Assembly: GCA_964459995.1 (NCBI GenBank)
Contig: CAYWOR010000013.1
Coordinates: 1-64,000 of the forward strand
Direction of reading: 5' to 3'
DNA from: CAZSHG01 sp964459995
GTDB taxonomy: Bacteria > UBP14 > UBA6098
Length of the DNA stretch: 64,000 nucleotides
Part shown: positions 15,624 to 24,083 of the stretch, one piece after another
How the letters are laid out: each line of letters begins with the position of its first letter
Position numbering within the stretch: position 1 is the first letter of the stretch
Made by a program: the position numbers and the translations under genes
Notes under the pieces: generated by a model
What the model was told of the DNA's origin: nothing
What the model saw: the letters and a program-made list of their open reading frames with translations, nothing else
Databases searched by the model: none

Positions 15624-15651
15624 AATATATACCTGAGTAGATTAATGTCAA
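15624..15651 (-). promoter_or_regulatory. Sigma70-like promoter of the oxidative-stress operon
   Basis: On the minus strand: TTGACA (15646-15651), 16-nt spacer, TATATT (15624-15629). It is directly followed by the palindromic operator. Confidence 0.65.
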
Positions 15652-15851
15652 GTAATATCTTTTTCGAAATCATTTGCAATAGCAATGCCAAAAGATAACC
15701 CAAATCCGAAATGCCGCTCAACTAAGCTTCCGTTCAGACGCACACAGAAAAATTAATTATCAGAAGAAACTCGTTGCCATGCAAAGAACTCAGCTTCATA
15801 TTATAGTTAAGCCGAAAAAAACGGCCTACTACAAACTAAATAGGAGAGACA

Positions 15852-16208
15852 ATGCCAAAAATGATCCATTTCGAAATCGGAGTCGATGATCCGGAGCGCG
15901 CTGTCGAGTTCTACGCGAAGGCTTTCGGATGGAAATCGCAGAAGTGGGAAGGCCCCATGGAATACTGGCTTATCGATGCGGGAAGCCCCGAAGAGCCGGG
16001 AATCAACGGCGGTTTCGCGCGCAGAACACCCGATTCGCTGATCTGCAACACAATCGGCGTGGATAACATCGATGTATATATAGATCGCATTGAAGCGGCC
16101 GGCGGCGAAATCATCGTCCCAAAACAATTGCTACCCGGAGTCGGATGGCTGGCCTATTTTCGCGATTCCGAGGGCAATGTCCTCGGTGTGATTCAGGACG
16201 ATATGTAG
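15852..16208 (+). CDS. VOC (glyoxalase/bleomycin resistance) family protein
   Basis: A 118-aa protein with two beta-alpha-beta-beta-beta units: 'HFEIGVDDPERAVEFYAKAFGW' and 'TIGVDNIDVYIDRIEAAGG', ending 'YFRDSEGNVLGVIQ'. This is the single-domain vicinal oxygen chelate fold; metal ligands are not certain. TAGGAGAGAC precedes the ATG. Divergent from the Fur operon. Substrate unknown. Confidence 0.85.
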   Translation: MPKMIHFEIGVDDPERAVEFYAKAFGWKSQKWEGPMEYWLIDAGSPEEPGINGGFARRTPDSLICNTIGVDNIDVYIDRIEAAGGEIIVPKQLLPGVGWLAYFRDSEGNVLGVIQDDM

Positions 16209-16272
16209 AGATTTCGGCGTTTATGGTCGAAAACCTTCGCTCATAAAGTGTTGAAGCTAAATCAAAAACAGC

Positions 16273-16301
16273 TTGCCGATCCGCCGCATCATAGCTAAAA
16301 T
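16273..16301 (+). promoter_or_regulatory. Promoter of yigZ; message probably leaderless
   Basis: TTGCCG (16273-16278), 17-nt spacer, TAAAAT (16296-16301), then only 9 nt to ATG 16311 and no AGGAG-type ribosome site. Confidence 0.5.
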
Positions 16302-16310
16302 TAGAGAACT

Positions 16311-16928
16311 ATGAAAGACGGCGGCGACAGCTACAGAAGTCTAAAGAGCGATGGGCACGCAGAGGCCGTTATCAAAGGTTCGAGGTTCATCGCGAAGGCT
16401 TCCCGGGTTGCTTCCCGAGAGGCATTTAAGGCTCTGCTGGAAGGCGAAATAGCGCGTTTTCCCGATGCCACCCACCATTGCTGGGCTTTCAGAATCGGTA
16501 TAGATCGAATCGAGGAGCTTTCCGGCGACGACGGTGAGCCTTCCGGAAGCGCCGGGTTGCCGATCCAAAGAGTTTTATCGGGAACTGGGTTGTCTAACAC
16601 CGGATGTATCGTAACTCGATATTTCGGAGGAACAAAGCTCGGAGTTGGCGGTCTGATGCGAGCCTATTCGCAAACCGCCTCCGAGGCTGTTCGCAACGCC
16701 GGCATCGAAGAAAGGGTCATAACAGAGCGGCTCGCACTGAGCCTTCCTTACGAGGCTTTCGGAGAGTTTTCCTCCAACATCGAAAGATTGGGCGGAGCGA
16801 TAGTCCAAACCGAATTTGGAGTCGATGTCCTTCTCAAATTCGAGCTTCCGAGAGCCGCCATTGAAGAAATCGCGGATATCGCCGCAAATTTGACCCACGG
16901 GAACGCAGAAATTCTTAAATTAGATTAA
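16311..16928 (+). CDS. yigZ: YigZ/IMPACT family protein (UPF0029)
   Basis: A 205-aa protein. The N-terminal IMPACT domain has 'IKGSRFIAKA', 'HHCWAFRIG', 'DDGEPSGSAGLPI' and 'ITRYFGGTKLGVGGLMRAY', the family signature. The C-terminal part is a ferredoxin-like DUF1949 domain. A translation-related regulatory role is proposed for the family, but the molecular function is not settled. It precedes the thioredoxin-like lipoprotein by 11 nt. Confidence 0.9.
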   Translation: MKDGGDSYRSLKSDGHAEAVIKGSRFIAKASRVASREAFKALLEGEIARFPDATHHCWAFRIGIDRIEELSGDDGEPSGSAGLPIQRVLSGTGLSNTGCIVTRYFGGTKLGVGGLMRAYSQTASEAVRNAGIEERVITERLALSLPYEAFGEFSSNIERLGGAIVQTEFGVDVLLKFELPRAAIEEIADIAANLTHGNAEILKLD

Positions 16929-16939
16929 ATGAAGGCATT

Positions 16940-17497
16940 ATGAAGCAACGTAACATTTTGTATTATATAATGATAGCCGTTGTCCTAACCTTGTCGTGCG
17001 GAGGCGGAAAAACGGGCGCGGTCGAATCGAAAATAGAAGCCGAAGGCCCCAAAATCCCCGATTTTAGCGCATTCGACAGTGCGGGCAAGGAATTCACCCA
17101 AAGGGAAATATCGAATGGGCCGGCGGTGGCATGTTTCCTCGTAAGTTGGTGCCTTACATGTGGATACGAACTTGTCGCTCTTCAAGAAATCAGCGACGAG
17201 ATGGCGAATTACAAAATCCCCATCGTGATATTCTCTTTCGAAGACCCTGCCGAATTTAAACCGCTACTAGATTCACTTAGCGTCAATTTGCCCATCGTGA
17301 AGGCCGACAGCGCGCTTTTTGCGGGTCTCCGTATCGACGCAATACCAACCCGAATACTTTTCAGCAACGGCAGAGAGGCGATGCGAATCACCGGCGCACC
17401 GAGCTTTAATGACGAAAAATTCCGCATGATGCTCCGCAAAGCGGTCGGCCTGCCCCCAGAAGGCCTCAAAGCAACTTCAGCAAAAACAGATTCATAG
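16940..17497 (+). CDS. Thioredoxin-fold lipoprotein (TlpA/ResA-like)
   Basis: A 185-aa exported protein. The signal peptide ends with lipobox LTLSC (Cys20). The mature domain is an AhpC/TSA-Redoxin type thioredoxin fold with active site WCLTC (Cys71, Cys74) and a cis-Pro loop 'DAIPTRI'. It would work in the periplasm as a thiol-disulfide oxidoreductase. The gene sits 7 nt before a thioredoxin-reductase gene, although the two proteins should be on different sides of the membrane. Confidence 0.85.
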   Translation: MKQRNILYYIMIAVVLTLSCGGGKTGAVESKIEAEGPKIPDFSAFDSAGKEFTQREISNGPAVACFLVSWCLTCGYELVALQEISDEMANYKIPIVIFSFEDPAEFKPLLDSLSVNLPIVKADSALFAGLRIDAIPTRILFSNGREAMRITGAPSFNDEKFRMMLRKAVGLPPEGLKATSAKTDS

Positions 17498-17504
17498 GAA
17501 TAAA

Positions 17505-18431
17505 ATGGTCGAAGAATACGATGTAATAATAATCGGCGGCGGCCCGGGTGGACTGACCGCGGCAATCTATGCTTCGAGGGGACTCCACAAAACCCTCGTT
17601 GTCGAGCGTCAGATGACAGGCGGATTAGCCGCGACAACTCATCGTATGGAAAACTACCCCGGTTTCCCGAAAGGCGTGGGCGGCGCTGAGCTTCTGAGCC
17701 TTTTCCGCAAACAGGCGGAAAATTTCGGCACGGAAATCCGCGAGTTTGTAGATGTCAAATCGCTGGAAAAGCTTCCCGACGGCAGAATCGCAGTCCGCGC
17801 TACCGAGCACCAGTTCGTCGCGAAAGCCGTGATTATCTCAACCGGAAGTTATCCACGCAAAATAGGCGTTCCCGGCGAAAAAGAATTCTACGGCAGGGGA
17901 GTTTCATATTGCGCAACCTGCGACGGCGCACTGTTCCGCGATATGAATGTCGCGGTGGTCGGATGCGGCAATTCCGGCCTTCAGGAGGGTGAAGCGCTTC
18001 TCGACTTATGTAACTCTGTATCCTTCATAGAGTTTCTCGATTATGTGCCGGCGGAAAAAATTCTGTTCGAGAGAATCGAAAAGGCTGAAAACGCCAAATT
18101 TTACATCAATCACAAGGTTGTGCGATTCGAGGGCGGCCAGTTTTTAGAGCGAATAATCGCGGAAAACCGCGCCACTGGCCAAGAAATCGAAATAACAGTC
18201 GATGGAGCCTTTATTTATGCGGGTTATAAGCCAAATTCGGACTTCGTGATTGGATTCGTTGAATTGGATGACCGCGGTTATATCCAAACCGATGAAAATA
18301 TGCAAACATCGGTTCAGGGAGTGTTTGCGGTCGGCGATGTCCGCGCGAAACGGATTCAACAGGTTACGGTGGCGACTGCCGAGGGCACAATCGCGGCTCT
18401 TATGGCAGGACATTATATTCGCGGGCTTTAG
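17505..18431 (+). CDS. trxB: Thioredoxin reductase family flavoprotein
   Basis: 308 aa. FAD motif 'VIIIGGGPGGLTAA' at the N-terminus, redox-active CATC (Cys136, Cys139), NAD(P)H motif 'VAVVGCGNSGLQEGEAL' and the C-terminal FAD motif 'GVFAVGDVR'. It transfers electrons from NAD(P)H to a thioredoxin-like protein. The pyridine-nucleotide loop has GCGNSG where E. coli TrxB has GGGDSA, so the cofactor preference is uncertain. The end overlaps hisS (opposite strand) by 4 bp. Confidence 0.9.
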   Translation: MVEEYDVIIIGGGPGGLTAAIYASRGLHKTLVVERQMTGGLAATTHRMENYPGFPKGVGGAELLSLFRKQAENFGTEIREFVDVKSLEKLPDGRIAVRATEHQFVAKAVIISTGSYPRKIGVPGEKEFYGRGVSYCATCDGALFRDMNVAVVGCGNSGLQEGEALLDLCNSVSFIEFLDYVPAEKILFERIEKAENAKFYINHKVVRFEGGQFLERIIAENRATGQEIEITVDGAFIYAGYKPNSDFVIGFVELDDRGYIQTDENMQTSVQGVFAVGDVRAKRIQQVTVATAEGTIAALMAGHYIRGL

Positions 18432-19747
18432 AGCGATTCACCTGCCTCAACAACCTTCACAAGCTCATCGAAACCAACCTCGCGCTGACCGCCGGAGGCC
18501 ATTTCCTTCAGTGCGACGACGCCCTTTTTAAGCTCATTTTCGCCCAAAATCGCTACATAAGGAATGCCCTGCTTATCTGCATAGGCGAATTGCTGTGCGA
18601 GTTTGCGCGGTTCGAGATAAATATCCGCCGAAACTCCCGAGTCGCGAAGTTTACGCGCAAGCTCGATAGAATCTCCGGCAAAATTTTCATCGAAAATCGT
18701 TACAAGAACGAGCGCAGGGGATTTTGCACTCTCGATTTTCCCTGCGTCGATAAGCGCGGAGAGAATACGGTCGAGGCCTATGGTTATGCCCACCGCTGGG
18801 ATTTCGCGTCTGGAAAACAGCCCGATAAGGTCGTCGTATCTGCCGCCGCCGGTAAGGCTACCAATATGAGGCTGTTCCGGCGAAATGCTCTCGAAAATTG
18901 TTCCGGTATAATAATCAAGCCCGCGTGAGAGGGCGAGGTCGATTTTCAGGCTCGATTTCGGTGTGCCGAAACTCGAAGTCAGCGCGATTATCTCGCGTAA
19001 GTCCTTTATTCCCTTAGTAATACGCGGGTTATCCCCCCATTTATCCTCAACTCTCGAAAGAAGCGAGTCGTCTTCGTCTTTCGCAAGAATAACTTCGAAA
19101 AGCGAATCGATATTCCTTTCCACGAAACCGCCCTCATTAAGCTCTTTGCGGACACCCTCTTCGCCGACTTTGTCCAGTTTGTCGATAATTCTGCAAACAT
19201 CCATTTCGGATTCCGCCGGAAATCCCGAAGATTCCATCATTCCACGTAAAAGCTGGCGGTGGTTTATCTTCGTGATAGCTTTATTGAAGCCTACTTCGCG
19301 GAGAATGCACACGCTAAGCGCGATAATTTCAGCATCTGCGGCGAGTGATTCGGTGCCGATTGTGTCGGCATCACACTGAAGAAACTCGCGGAAACGCCCC
19401 TGCCGAGGCTGTGCGCGCTCTGCCCGCCAGACTTCCTGTATCTGATACCTCTTAAATGGCATCGGAAGCTCCGGATACATCGCCACCGAACGCGCGAGTG
19501 GAACTGTCAAATCATAGCGGAGCGCGAGGTCTTCCTTCTCGTGTTCGAGCTTGTAAAAAAGCCTTTCCGCCTCAGCGCCATATTTGCCGAGAAGAATCTC
19601 TTTGAACTCGATAGCCGGAGTAGCAAGGGGCGCAAACCCCCATCTACGGAAGGTCTCGCGGACTTTCTGCAGAAGCTCCTCGCGCGGAAGCATAACCTCA
19701 GGAAGAATATCGCGCATGCCCCTATAAAGGCGTGGTTGGATGAACAT
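18428..19747 (-). CDS. hisS: Histidyl-tRNA synthetase
   Basis: A 439-aa class II synthetase. Motif 2 'RYQIQEVWRAERAQPRQGRFREFLQCDADTIG', the histidine-binding 'LDYYTGTIFE' and motif 3 'GITIGLDRIL' are present, followed by an anticodon-binding domain (about 340-439). GGAGG lies just before ATG 19747. The longer upstream open frame is not used. Confidence 0.95.
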   Translation of the reverse strand: MFIQPRLYRGMRDILPEVMLPREELLQKVRETFRRWGFAPLATPAIEFKEILLGKYGAEAERLFYKLEHEKEDLALRYDLTVPLARSVAMYPELPMPFKRYQIQEVWRAERAQPRQGRFREFLQCDADTIGTESLAADAEIIALSVCILREVGFNKAITKINHRQLLRGMMESSGFPAESEMDVCRIIDKLDKVGEEGVRKELNEGGFVERNIDSLFEVILAKDEDDSLLSRVEDKWGDNPRITKGIKDLREIIALTSSFGTPKSSLKIDLALSRGLDYYTGTIFESISPEQPHIGSLTGGGRYDDLIGLFSRREIPAVGITIGLDRILSALIDAGKIESAKSPALVLVTIFDENFAGDSIELARKLRDSGVSADIYLEPRKLAQQFAYADKQGIPYVAILGENELKKGVVALKEMASGGQREVGFDELVKVVEAGESL

Positions 19748-19757
19748 CGAACCTCCG

Positions 19758-20438
19758 TTAAAAACCTTTTGTGATAGCGAATGCGCTAACGCCCCAGCAT
19801 AGAGCGATTGCGGCCACTGAGCCGGCATAATAAAGTGATGTTTTCACCTCGGCGAGCGATCCGACTTTATCGCGAATTTTCTCGCCAAGAGCATATCCGA
19901 TAGGAACCGTAAGCGCTGAAAAAGCCGCCCAAAGAAGGCTCTCGTGTGCCATGAAGCGGAAAAAACCCGCCCCGGAATTAAAAGAGAGCAGATAAGCGCA
20001 GGGTGCGAGACGCATCCCAATAGCCCAAAAAGCGGTTCCGCCAAGAAATCCGCCCGCAAAACCGGCTGTAGCTCTCGAGGCGAATGATTTTTCCATCTGC
20101 CTCGAAAGGGCGATAGCGGCGCCCCCAAAGGTCGCGCCTTCCAGAAAAACCGCAAGACTCCCATTGGCCATACAGGTCATCGGAAGACCGAGAACCGGCA
20201 CAACAAGCTGTTTGACAGCCATCGCGATAACAGGTGCGGCAAATAGAACCCAAACTTTACGGTAAACCGCGAAAGCCATCGCCATTAAGCCGAGGCCAAG
20301 CCCCGTAAGGATTACTGCGCGAGTAGGAATTCCCAACATCTTTAGCGCTCCGCCGCCGACAACCTCGACCAGCCCCCAAATCGAGCCGAAAACGAGCACG
20401 GCGAGAAGCAAATCGACAGCCCTGAATTTATCTTTCAT
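19758..20438 (-). CDS. Polytopic membrane protein, unknown
   Basis: A 226-aa protein with about six hydrophobic helices ('LLLAVLVFGSIWGLVEVVGG', 'VILTGLGLGLMAMAFAVY', 'VLFAAPVIAMAVKQLVVPV', others). Gly-rich helix ends recall ECF-type substrate-binding membrane components, but no signature was recognised. GGAGGAG precedes the ATG. It lies between the PHP phosphatase gene and hisS, with gaps of about 10 nt on either side, so probably one transcript. Confidence 0.65.
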   Translation of the reverse strand: MKDKFRAVDLLLAVLVFGSIWGLVEVVGGGALKMLGIPTRAVILTGLGLGLMAMAFAVYRKVWVLFAAPVIAMAVKQLVVPVLGLPMTCMANGSLAVFLEGATFGGAAIALSRQMEKSFASRATAGFAGGFLGGTAFWAIGMRLAPCAYLLSFNSGAGFFRFMAHESLLWAAFSALTVPIGYALGEKIRDKVGSLAEVKTSLYYAGSVAAIALCWGVSAFAITKGF

Positions 20439-20447
20439 AACTCCTCC

Positions 20448-21278
20448 TTATACTCCCAAAAAGCCTCTAAGCGGCTCACCGACACCGATTCCAACCTCGC
20501 GGATGAGAGTCAAAGCCTCATCGAGCTTGTATCCAACATCACCGGCCCGATGCGCGTCGCTTCCAATCGAATTCACCCGAACGCCGGCTTCACGAGCCAT
20601 CTCGAGAATATTTCGAGATGGGTAAAAATCCGAATAGCCCTTCCGCATCGCAGAAGTATTTATTTCAATTCCAACTCCGGCCTTCGCAATCTCGTCAAAG
20701 ACCTTTGGAAAAAGCTTTTCCAGCTCTCGATCTATATGGGTGCCATATAGACGACGCGCATATTTTTTGATACCATCGACATGAGCTATTGTCGAGAATA
20801 TTTTCGAGCGCGCTATTGCGATAGTTTTATCGCAGAAATCCTCCGCTATCGCCGAGGGCGCAGTCGAGCGAAGATAGCCATCCGCTTCACTGCTGGCCGT
20901 AACAGAGATGTTTTCGAGACAATGCACCGCGCCGAGCACGAAATCCACTGGATGTTTGACGACAAAATCTCGCGCAATAGCGTCATAGTGCGGCATATAG
21001 CTAAGCTCGAACCCCGACCAAAGCTGAATTTCGCCCGAATACCGAGCCCGAAGCTCAGCAATCTCATCGAGATACGCGCCAACCGCTGTATTGTCGAGAA
21101 GTCGAAGCTTACCGTCAATTCGCATAAAGGGATCGATTCCCCGCCGAAATGGGTTTAGGTCGATATGCGTGGTGAAGCACATCGCCTTGAGACCCGCCCC
21201 GATTCCTGCGCGAACCATATCTTCCATTTCCGCGTGCGAATCGATGCTGTGTTTCGAATGGACGTGAAAATCGATCAT
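20448..21278 (-). CDS. PHP-domain phosphatase (HisJ/histidinol-phosphatase-like)
   Basis: A 276-aa metal-dependent phosphoesterase. Motifs: 'DFHVHSKHSIDSHAEMEDM' (first metal-binding His pair), 'TTHIDLNPF', 'GAVHCLEN', 'AHVDGIKKYA' and 'IGSDAHRAGDVG', matching the HisJ/HisK group. Histidinol phosphate is the family substrate, but no other his genes are near. The ATG at 21278 has no Shine-Dalgarno; a TATATT box ends 8 nt upstream. Confidence 0.82.
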   Translation of the reverse strand: MIDFHVHSKHSIDSHAEMEDMVRAGIGAGLKAMCFTTHIDLNPFRRGIDPFMRIDGKLRLLDNTAVGAYLDEIAELRARYSGEIQLWSGFELSYMPHYDAIARDFVVKHPVDFVLGAVHCLENISVTASSEADGYLRSTAPSAIAEDFCDKTIAIARSKIFSTIAHVDGIKKYARRLYGTHIDRELEKLFPKVFDEIAKAGVGIEINTSAMRKGYSDFYPSRNILEMAREAGVRVNSIGSDAHRAGDVGYKLDEALTLIREVGIGVGEPLRGFLGV

Positions 21279-21286
21279 AACTAATA

Positions 21287-21315
21287 AATATATTCCGATT
21301 ATTCGTGCAGGGCAA
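21287..21315 (-). promoter_or_regulatory. Promoter of the PHP gene; message probably leaderless
   Basis: Minus strand: TTGCCC (21310-21315), 17-nt spacer, TATATT (21287-21292), 8 nt, ATG 21278. No ribosome site in between. Confidence 0.55.
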
Positions 21316-21344
21316 GCCAATTATACCCCCCGCAAAAAGGATTG

Positions 21345-21378
21345 AAAAAGCCCCCTTCTATTCGAAGAGGGCAAATTT
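21345..21378 (-). terminator. Rho-independent terminator of rubrerythrin
   Basis: Stem GCCCCCTTC (21350-21358) / GAAGAGGGC (21364-21372), with a TATTC loop and one C-A mismatch, followed by five T on the minus strand. It lies 50 nt after the rubrerythrin stop. Confidence 0.75.
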
Positions 21379-21423
21379 CTGCGCTTAACCGGCGTTCTCG
21401 AAGTTTTTTATGAATTGCAGGGG

Positions 21424-22014
21424 TTAGAACTTCTCGCAGAGCACGACGTAATATTCTGTCGGATGACTGCAAGACGGGCATTTAGCCGGCGGCTTTTTGC
21501 CTTTGTGAACATATCCGCAGACATCGCATTTCCATTCGACTTCGCAATCCTTTTCGAACATAGTTCCTTTAGTAACCTGTTCAAGAAGTGCTTTGTAACG
21601 GGCTTCGTGATGCTCCTCGACCTTGGAAATAGCACGGATACGTGCCGCCATTGCAGGGAATCCCTCTGCATCAGCATCGTCGGCGAATTGCGGGTAAAGC
21701 TTCGTATGCTCCTCGTTTTCTCCCTCGATTGCCGCGCGAAGATTGGCTATTGTATCGCCAAGAGTGGTCGGCACATCCGTTTCGATATGAACCATGTCGC
21801 AGGAACAGCACGAACAGCCCTTTTCCTTCAGTTCATTAAGCATCCTGAAAAACCATTTCGCGTGCTCGCGTTCGTTTTCAGCTGTTTCAAGGAAAATCTT
21901 CTCGATCTGCGGATATCCGTCCTGTTTGGCCATTTTCGCATACATGGTGTAACGGTTGCGCGCCTGACTCTCGCCTACAAAGGCCATTGCAAGATTCTTT
22001 TTGGTCTTTTCCAT
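21424..22014 (-). CDS. rbr: Rubrerythrin
   Basis: A 196-aa peroxide-reducing di-iron protein. The ferritin-like domain ('AFVGESQARNRYTMYAKMA', 'ENEREHAKWFF', 'EGENEEH', 'SKVEEHHEARY') is followed by a C-terminal rubredoxin domain with CDVC and CPSC binding one iron. Between the first helices it has 'KGCSCCSCDM' (C67, C69, C70, C72), a cysteine cluster not typical of rubrerythrins. AAAGGAAAGAA precedes the ATG. It is separate from the main stress operon. Confidence 0.93.
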   Translation of the reverse strand: MEKTKKNLAMAFVGESQARNRYTMYAKMAKQDGYPQIEKIFLETAENEREHAKWFFRMLNELKEKGCSCCSCDMVHIETDVPTTLGDTIANLRAAIEGENEEHTKLYPQFADDADAEGFPAMAARIRAISKVEEHHEARYKALLEQVTKGTMFEKDCEVEWKCDVCGYVHKGKKPPAKCPSCSHPTEYYVVLCEKF

Positions 22015-22051
22015 TTCTTTCCTTTCGTTAGTTTACCAGTTTCAGATTATC

Positions 22052-22783
22052 TTATTGATAATGCAACCCTTTTGCAACATCAAAATTTATAGAATAATCG
22101 CGGGTGCCGTCGCTATAATCAATAATGCCGAATGACATCGCTCCAAAACACATATTCATTGCACTTGTAGGCGATGGCGACTCATAATTCGTATATGCCG
22201 AATGCATAACTGTTGGCGTCGGTAAAAAAAAGCACAAAAACCCGGCTGTTACCAAAGCTTTCGACCAGAACCCCTCCTCGATGCTCCAACCGAGAGCCAG
22301 AAACCCTATCCCTGCGGCGTTACACACCGCCTCCGAAATTAACCCGGACTCGAGGATGTCCTCATAGGGCGCGTTTGGATCGTCCTGTCGAAGATTATGC
22401 GCCACTATTTTCGGAGCGAAAAAAGAAAGTCCGTATGCCGCCGCGACACCCGACCAAAGGATGATTTTCCCTTTCGAGACCTGTTTCTTCGCACCGTAGC
22501 GGTCGCCCAAAATCTCGGTAAAAGCACCACCTACAAAGATCCCCGAAGCCGTCCCCGCCGCGGCCATTCCCAAAGCCACGCATCCGGTCTTGTAAATTCC
22601 ATAATAGCCATAGGTCTTCCAAATAGCGCTTCCGGTGGAAATTCGCGTGTCGGGAATGCCCTCGGAAATCCGCGAAGCCGAATAATCCATTCGAGAATCG
22701 TCCAACCGAAGGTTAAGTTGCCCAGCACCAAAAAGCGCGGAGACCGAAAGAAAAATTAATATTATCGGGAAATATCTAACCAT
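22052..22783 (-). CDS. Exported hypothetical protein with hydrophobic segments
   Basis: 243 aa. It has a signal peptide (RYFPIILIFLSVSALFGAGQ). The mature part has several hydrophobic Gly/Ala-rich stretches ('VALGMAAAGTASGIFVGGAF', 'ILWSGVAAAYGLSFFAP', 'AAGIGFLALGW') and may be an outer- or inner-membrane protein. No family recognised. The start at 22783 has no Shine-Dalgarno, but a promoter box lies 7 nt upstream. Confidence 0.6.
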   Translation of the reverse strand: MVRYFPIILIFLSVSALFGAGQLNLRLDDSRMDYSASRISEGIPDTRISTGSAIWKTYGYYGIYKTGCVALGMAAAGTASGIFVGGAFTEILGDRYGAKKQVSKGKIILWSGVAAAYGLSFFAPKIVAHNLRQDDPNAPYEDILESGLISEAVCNAAGIGFLALGWSIEEGFWSKALVTAGFLCFFLPTPTVMHSAYTNYESPSPTSAMNMCFGAMSFGIIDYSDGTRDYSINFDVAKGLHYQ

Positions 22784-22790
22784 CTTTACT

Positions 22791-22818
22791 AATTTACATT
22801 TCCAAATCTGCTTTTCAA
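22791..22818 (-). promoter_or_regulatory. Promoter, message probably leaderless
   Basis: Minus strand: TTGAAA (22813-22818), 16-nt spacer, TAAATT (22791-22796), 7 nt to ATG 22783. Confidence 0.55.
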
Positions 22819-22901
22819 GCCGTAAATGTCCGTCGCGGAAAAAGTCTTGTCGATTGCGCAACATGTTCATATATTGCACTCAAAGCCAAGTTAGGAGAAA
22901 C

Positions 22902-23384
22902 ATGGAACGCAAAGCGCTGTATCCCGGAAGCTTCGACCCAATAACCAACGGCCATCTCGATATTATAATCCGAGCCATGGAAATTTTCGACCGTCTCATT
23001 GTCGGTGTCGGCCTAAATATCAGCAAAACCCCACTATTCAGCGTCGATGAGAGAATTGAGATGATTCGCGAGAGCATCGCCGGTATTCCGAATGTCGAGG
23101 TCGTTTCCTATTCCGGTCTCACCGCAAAATATGCCGAGCAAATCGGCGCAGTAGCCCTAATTCGCGGTCTTCGCGCTGTCTCCGATTTCGAATACGAATT
23201 CCAAATGACCCTCGCAAACCGCCAGCTTTTTCCAAAAGGGGAGACGGTCTTTCTGATGCCAAGTATCGCCAATGTTTACCTCAATTCCTCGATGGTTAAG
23301 GACATCGCGAGTCTCGGCGGCGATATAGAACGCTTTGTCCCACCCCCTGTTGCGGAGAAGCTTCGCGCGAAATTCACTACATAA
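22902..23384 (+). CDS. coaD: Phosphopantetheine adenylyltransferase
   Basis: A 160-aa enzyme for the penultimate step of coenzyme A synthesis (ATP + 4'-phosphopantetheine to dephospho-CoA). The nucleotidyltransferase motif 'GSFDPITNGHLDII', 'RGLRAVSDFEYEFQM' and 'SSMVKDIASLGGD' are diagnostic. AGGAGAAAC lies directly before ATG 22902; the upstream in-frame ATG lacks a ribosome site. Confidence 0.95.
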   Translation: MERKALYPGSFDPITNGHLDIIIRAMEIFDRLIVGVGLNISKTPLFSVDERIEMIRESIAGIPNVEVVSYSGLTAKYAEQIGAVALIRGLRAVSDFEYEFQMTLANRQLFPKGETVFLMPSIANVYLNSSMVKDIASLGGDIERFVPPPVAEKLRAKFTT

Positions 23385-23390
23385 TCCACA

Positions 23391-24074
23391 ATGAAAACGC
23401 TCGCAAAAAACATCGCAACAATTCTCCTAATCTCCGCCCTTGCACTATTAGGCGAATGGCAACCTCACGAAATCCCCGAGGGAGTTTTCTGCGACCCCGA
23501 TTCCGATTGCATTCTGCTTCCCGAAACGCCCCTTGCAGTGCCGGTTCCTGCGCTTATCTATCTCTCTTGCACCGGCGGAAAACCATGGGATATCGATTCC
23601 GTCCGTGAAATTCATAACGAACTCGGATGGGCAATCGCAACCTGCGGCAAATCGCGCAACAGAAGGGCAACGGACATAAACGAAGACGACATTCTCCACC
23701 TTCATGCCAAGCTCGAACGAACAGGTAAAGTCGATAAAAACCGCATCTATCTCTTCGGATTCAGCGGACAGGGCGCGCAGGCTATCGGAACCGTGCTAAG
23801 GCATCCTAACCTTTTCGCCGGTGCAGTAATCGACTGCGCGCACACTGGCGGAGTTACTTTTTTTTGCGAGGAAGCCTCAGCAAATCAGGCATTTTATATC
23901 ATTACAAAAACCGAAGACTGGAACCGCGAATACAGCGAAAAATTGCATAAGCTATTCGTAAATTTCGATATACGCGACACGCTCATAATCGAAAAGGGCG
24001 AACACGCCATCGGCCCGGCAGAGGATATTCTCCGCGCATGCCGCTGGTTCGAGAAAATCTCTACTCGAGATTAG
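23391..24074 (+). CDS. Exported alpha/beta-hydrolase-like protein
   Basis: A 227-aa protein with a signal peptide (ATILLISALALLGEW). 'RIYLFGFSGQGAQAIGTVL' contains a G-x-S-x-G nucleophile elbow. A late His in 'KGEHAIGP' could complete a triad, as in dienelactone-hydrolase/esterase-like proteins. It starts 6 nt after coaD. The substrate is unknown; Cys residues (FCDPDSDC) near the mature N-terminus may form a disulfide in the periplasm. Confidence 0.65.
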   Translation: MKTLAKNIATILLISALALLGEWQPHEIPEGVFCDPDSDCILLPETPLAVPVPALIYLSCTGGKPWDIDSVREIHNELGWAIATCGKSRNRRATDINEDDILHLHAKLERTGKVDKNRIYLFGFSGQGAQAIGTVLRHPNLFAGAVIDCAHTGGVTFFCEEASANQAFYIITKTEDWNREYSEKLHKLFVNFDIRDTLIIEKGEHAIGPAEDILRACRWFEKISTRD

Positions 24075-24083
24075 GAGGGATAA

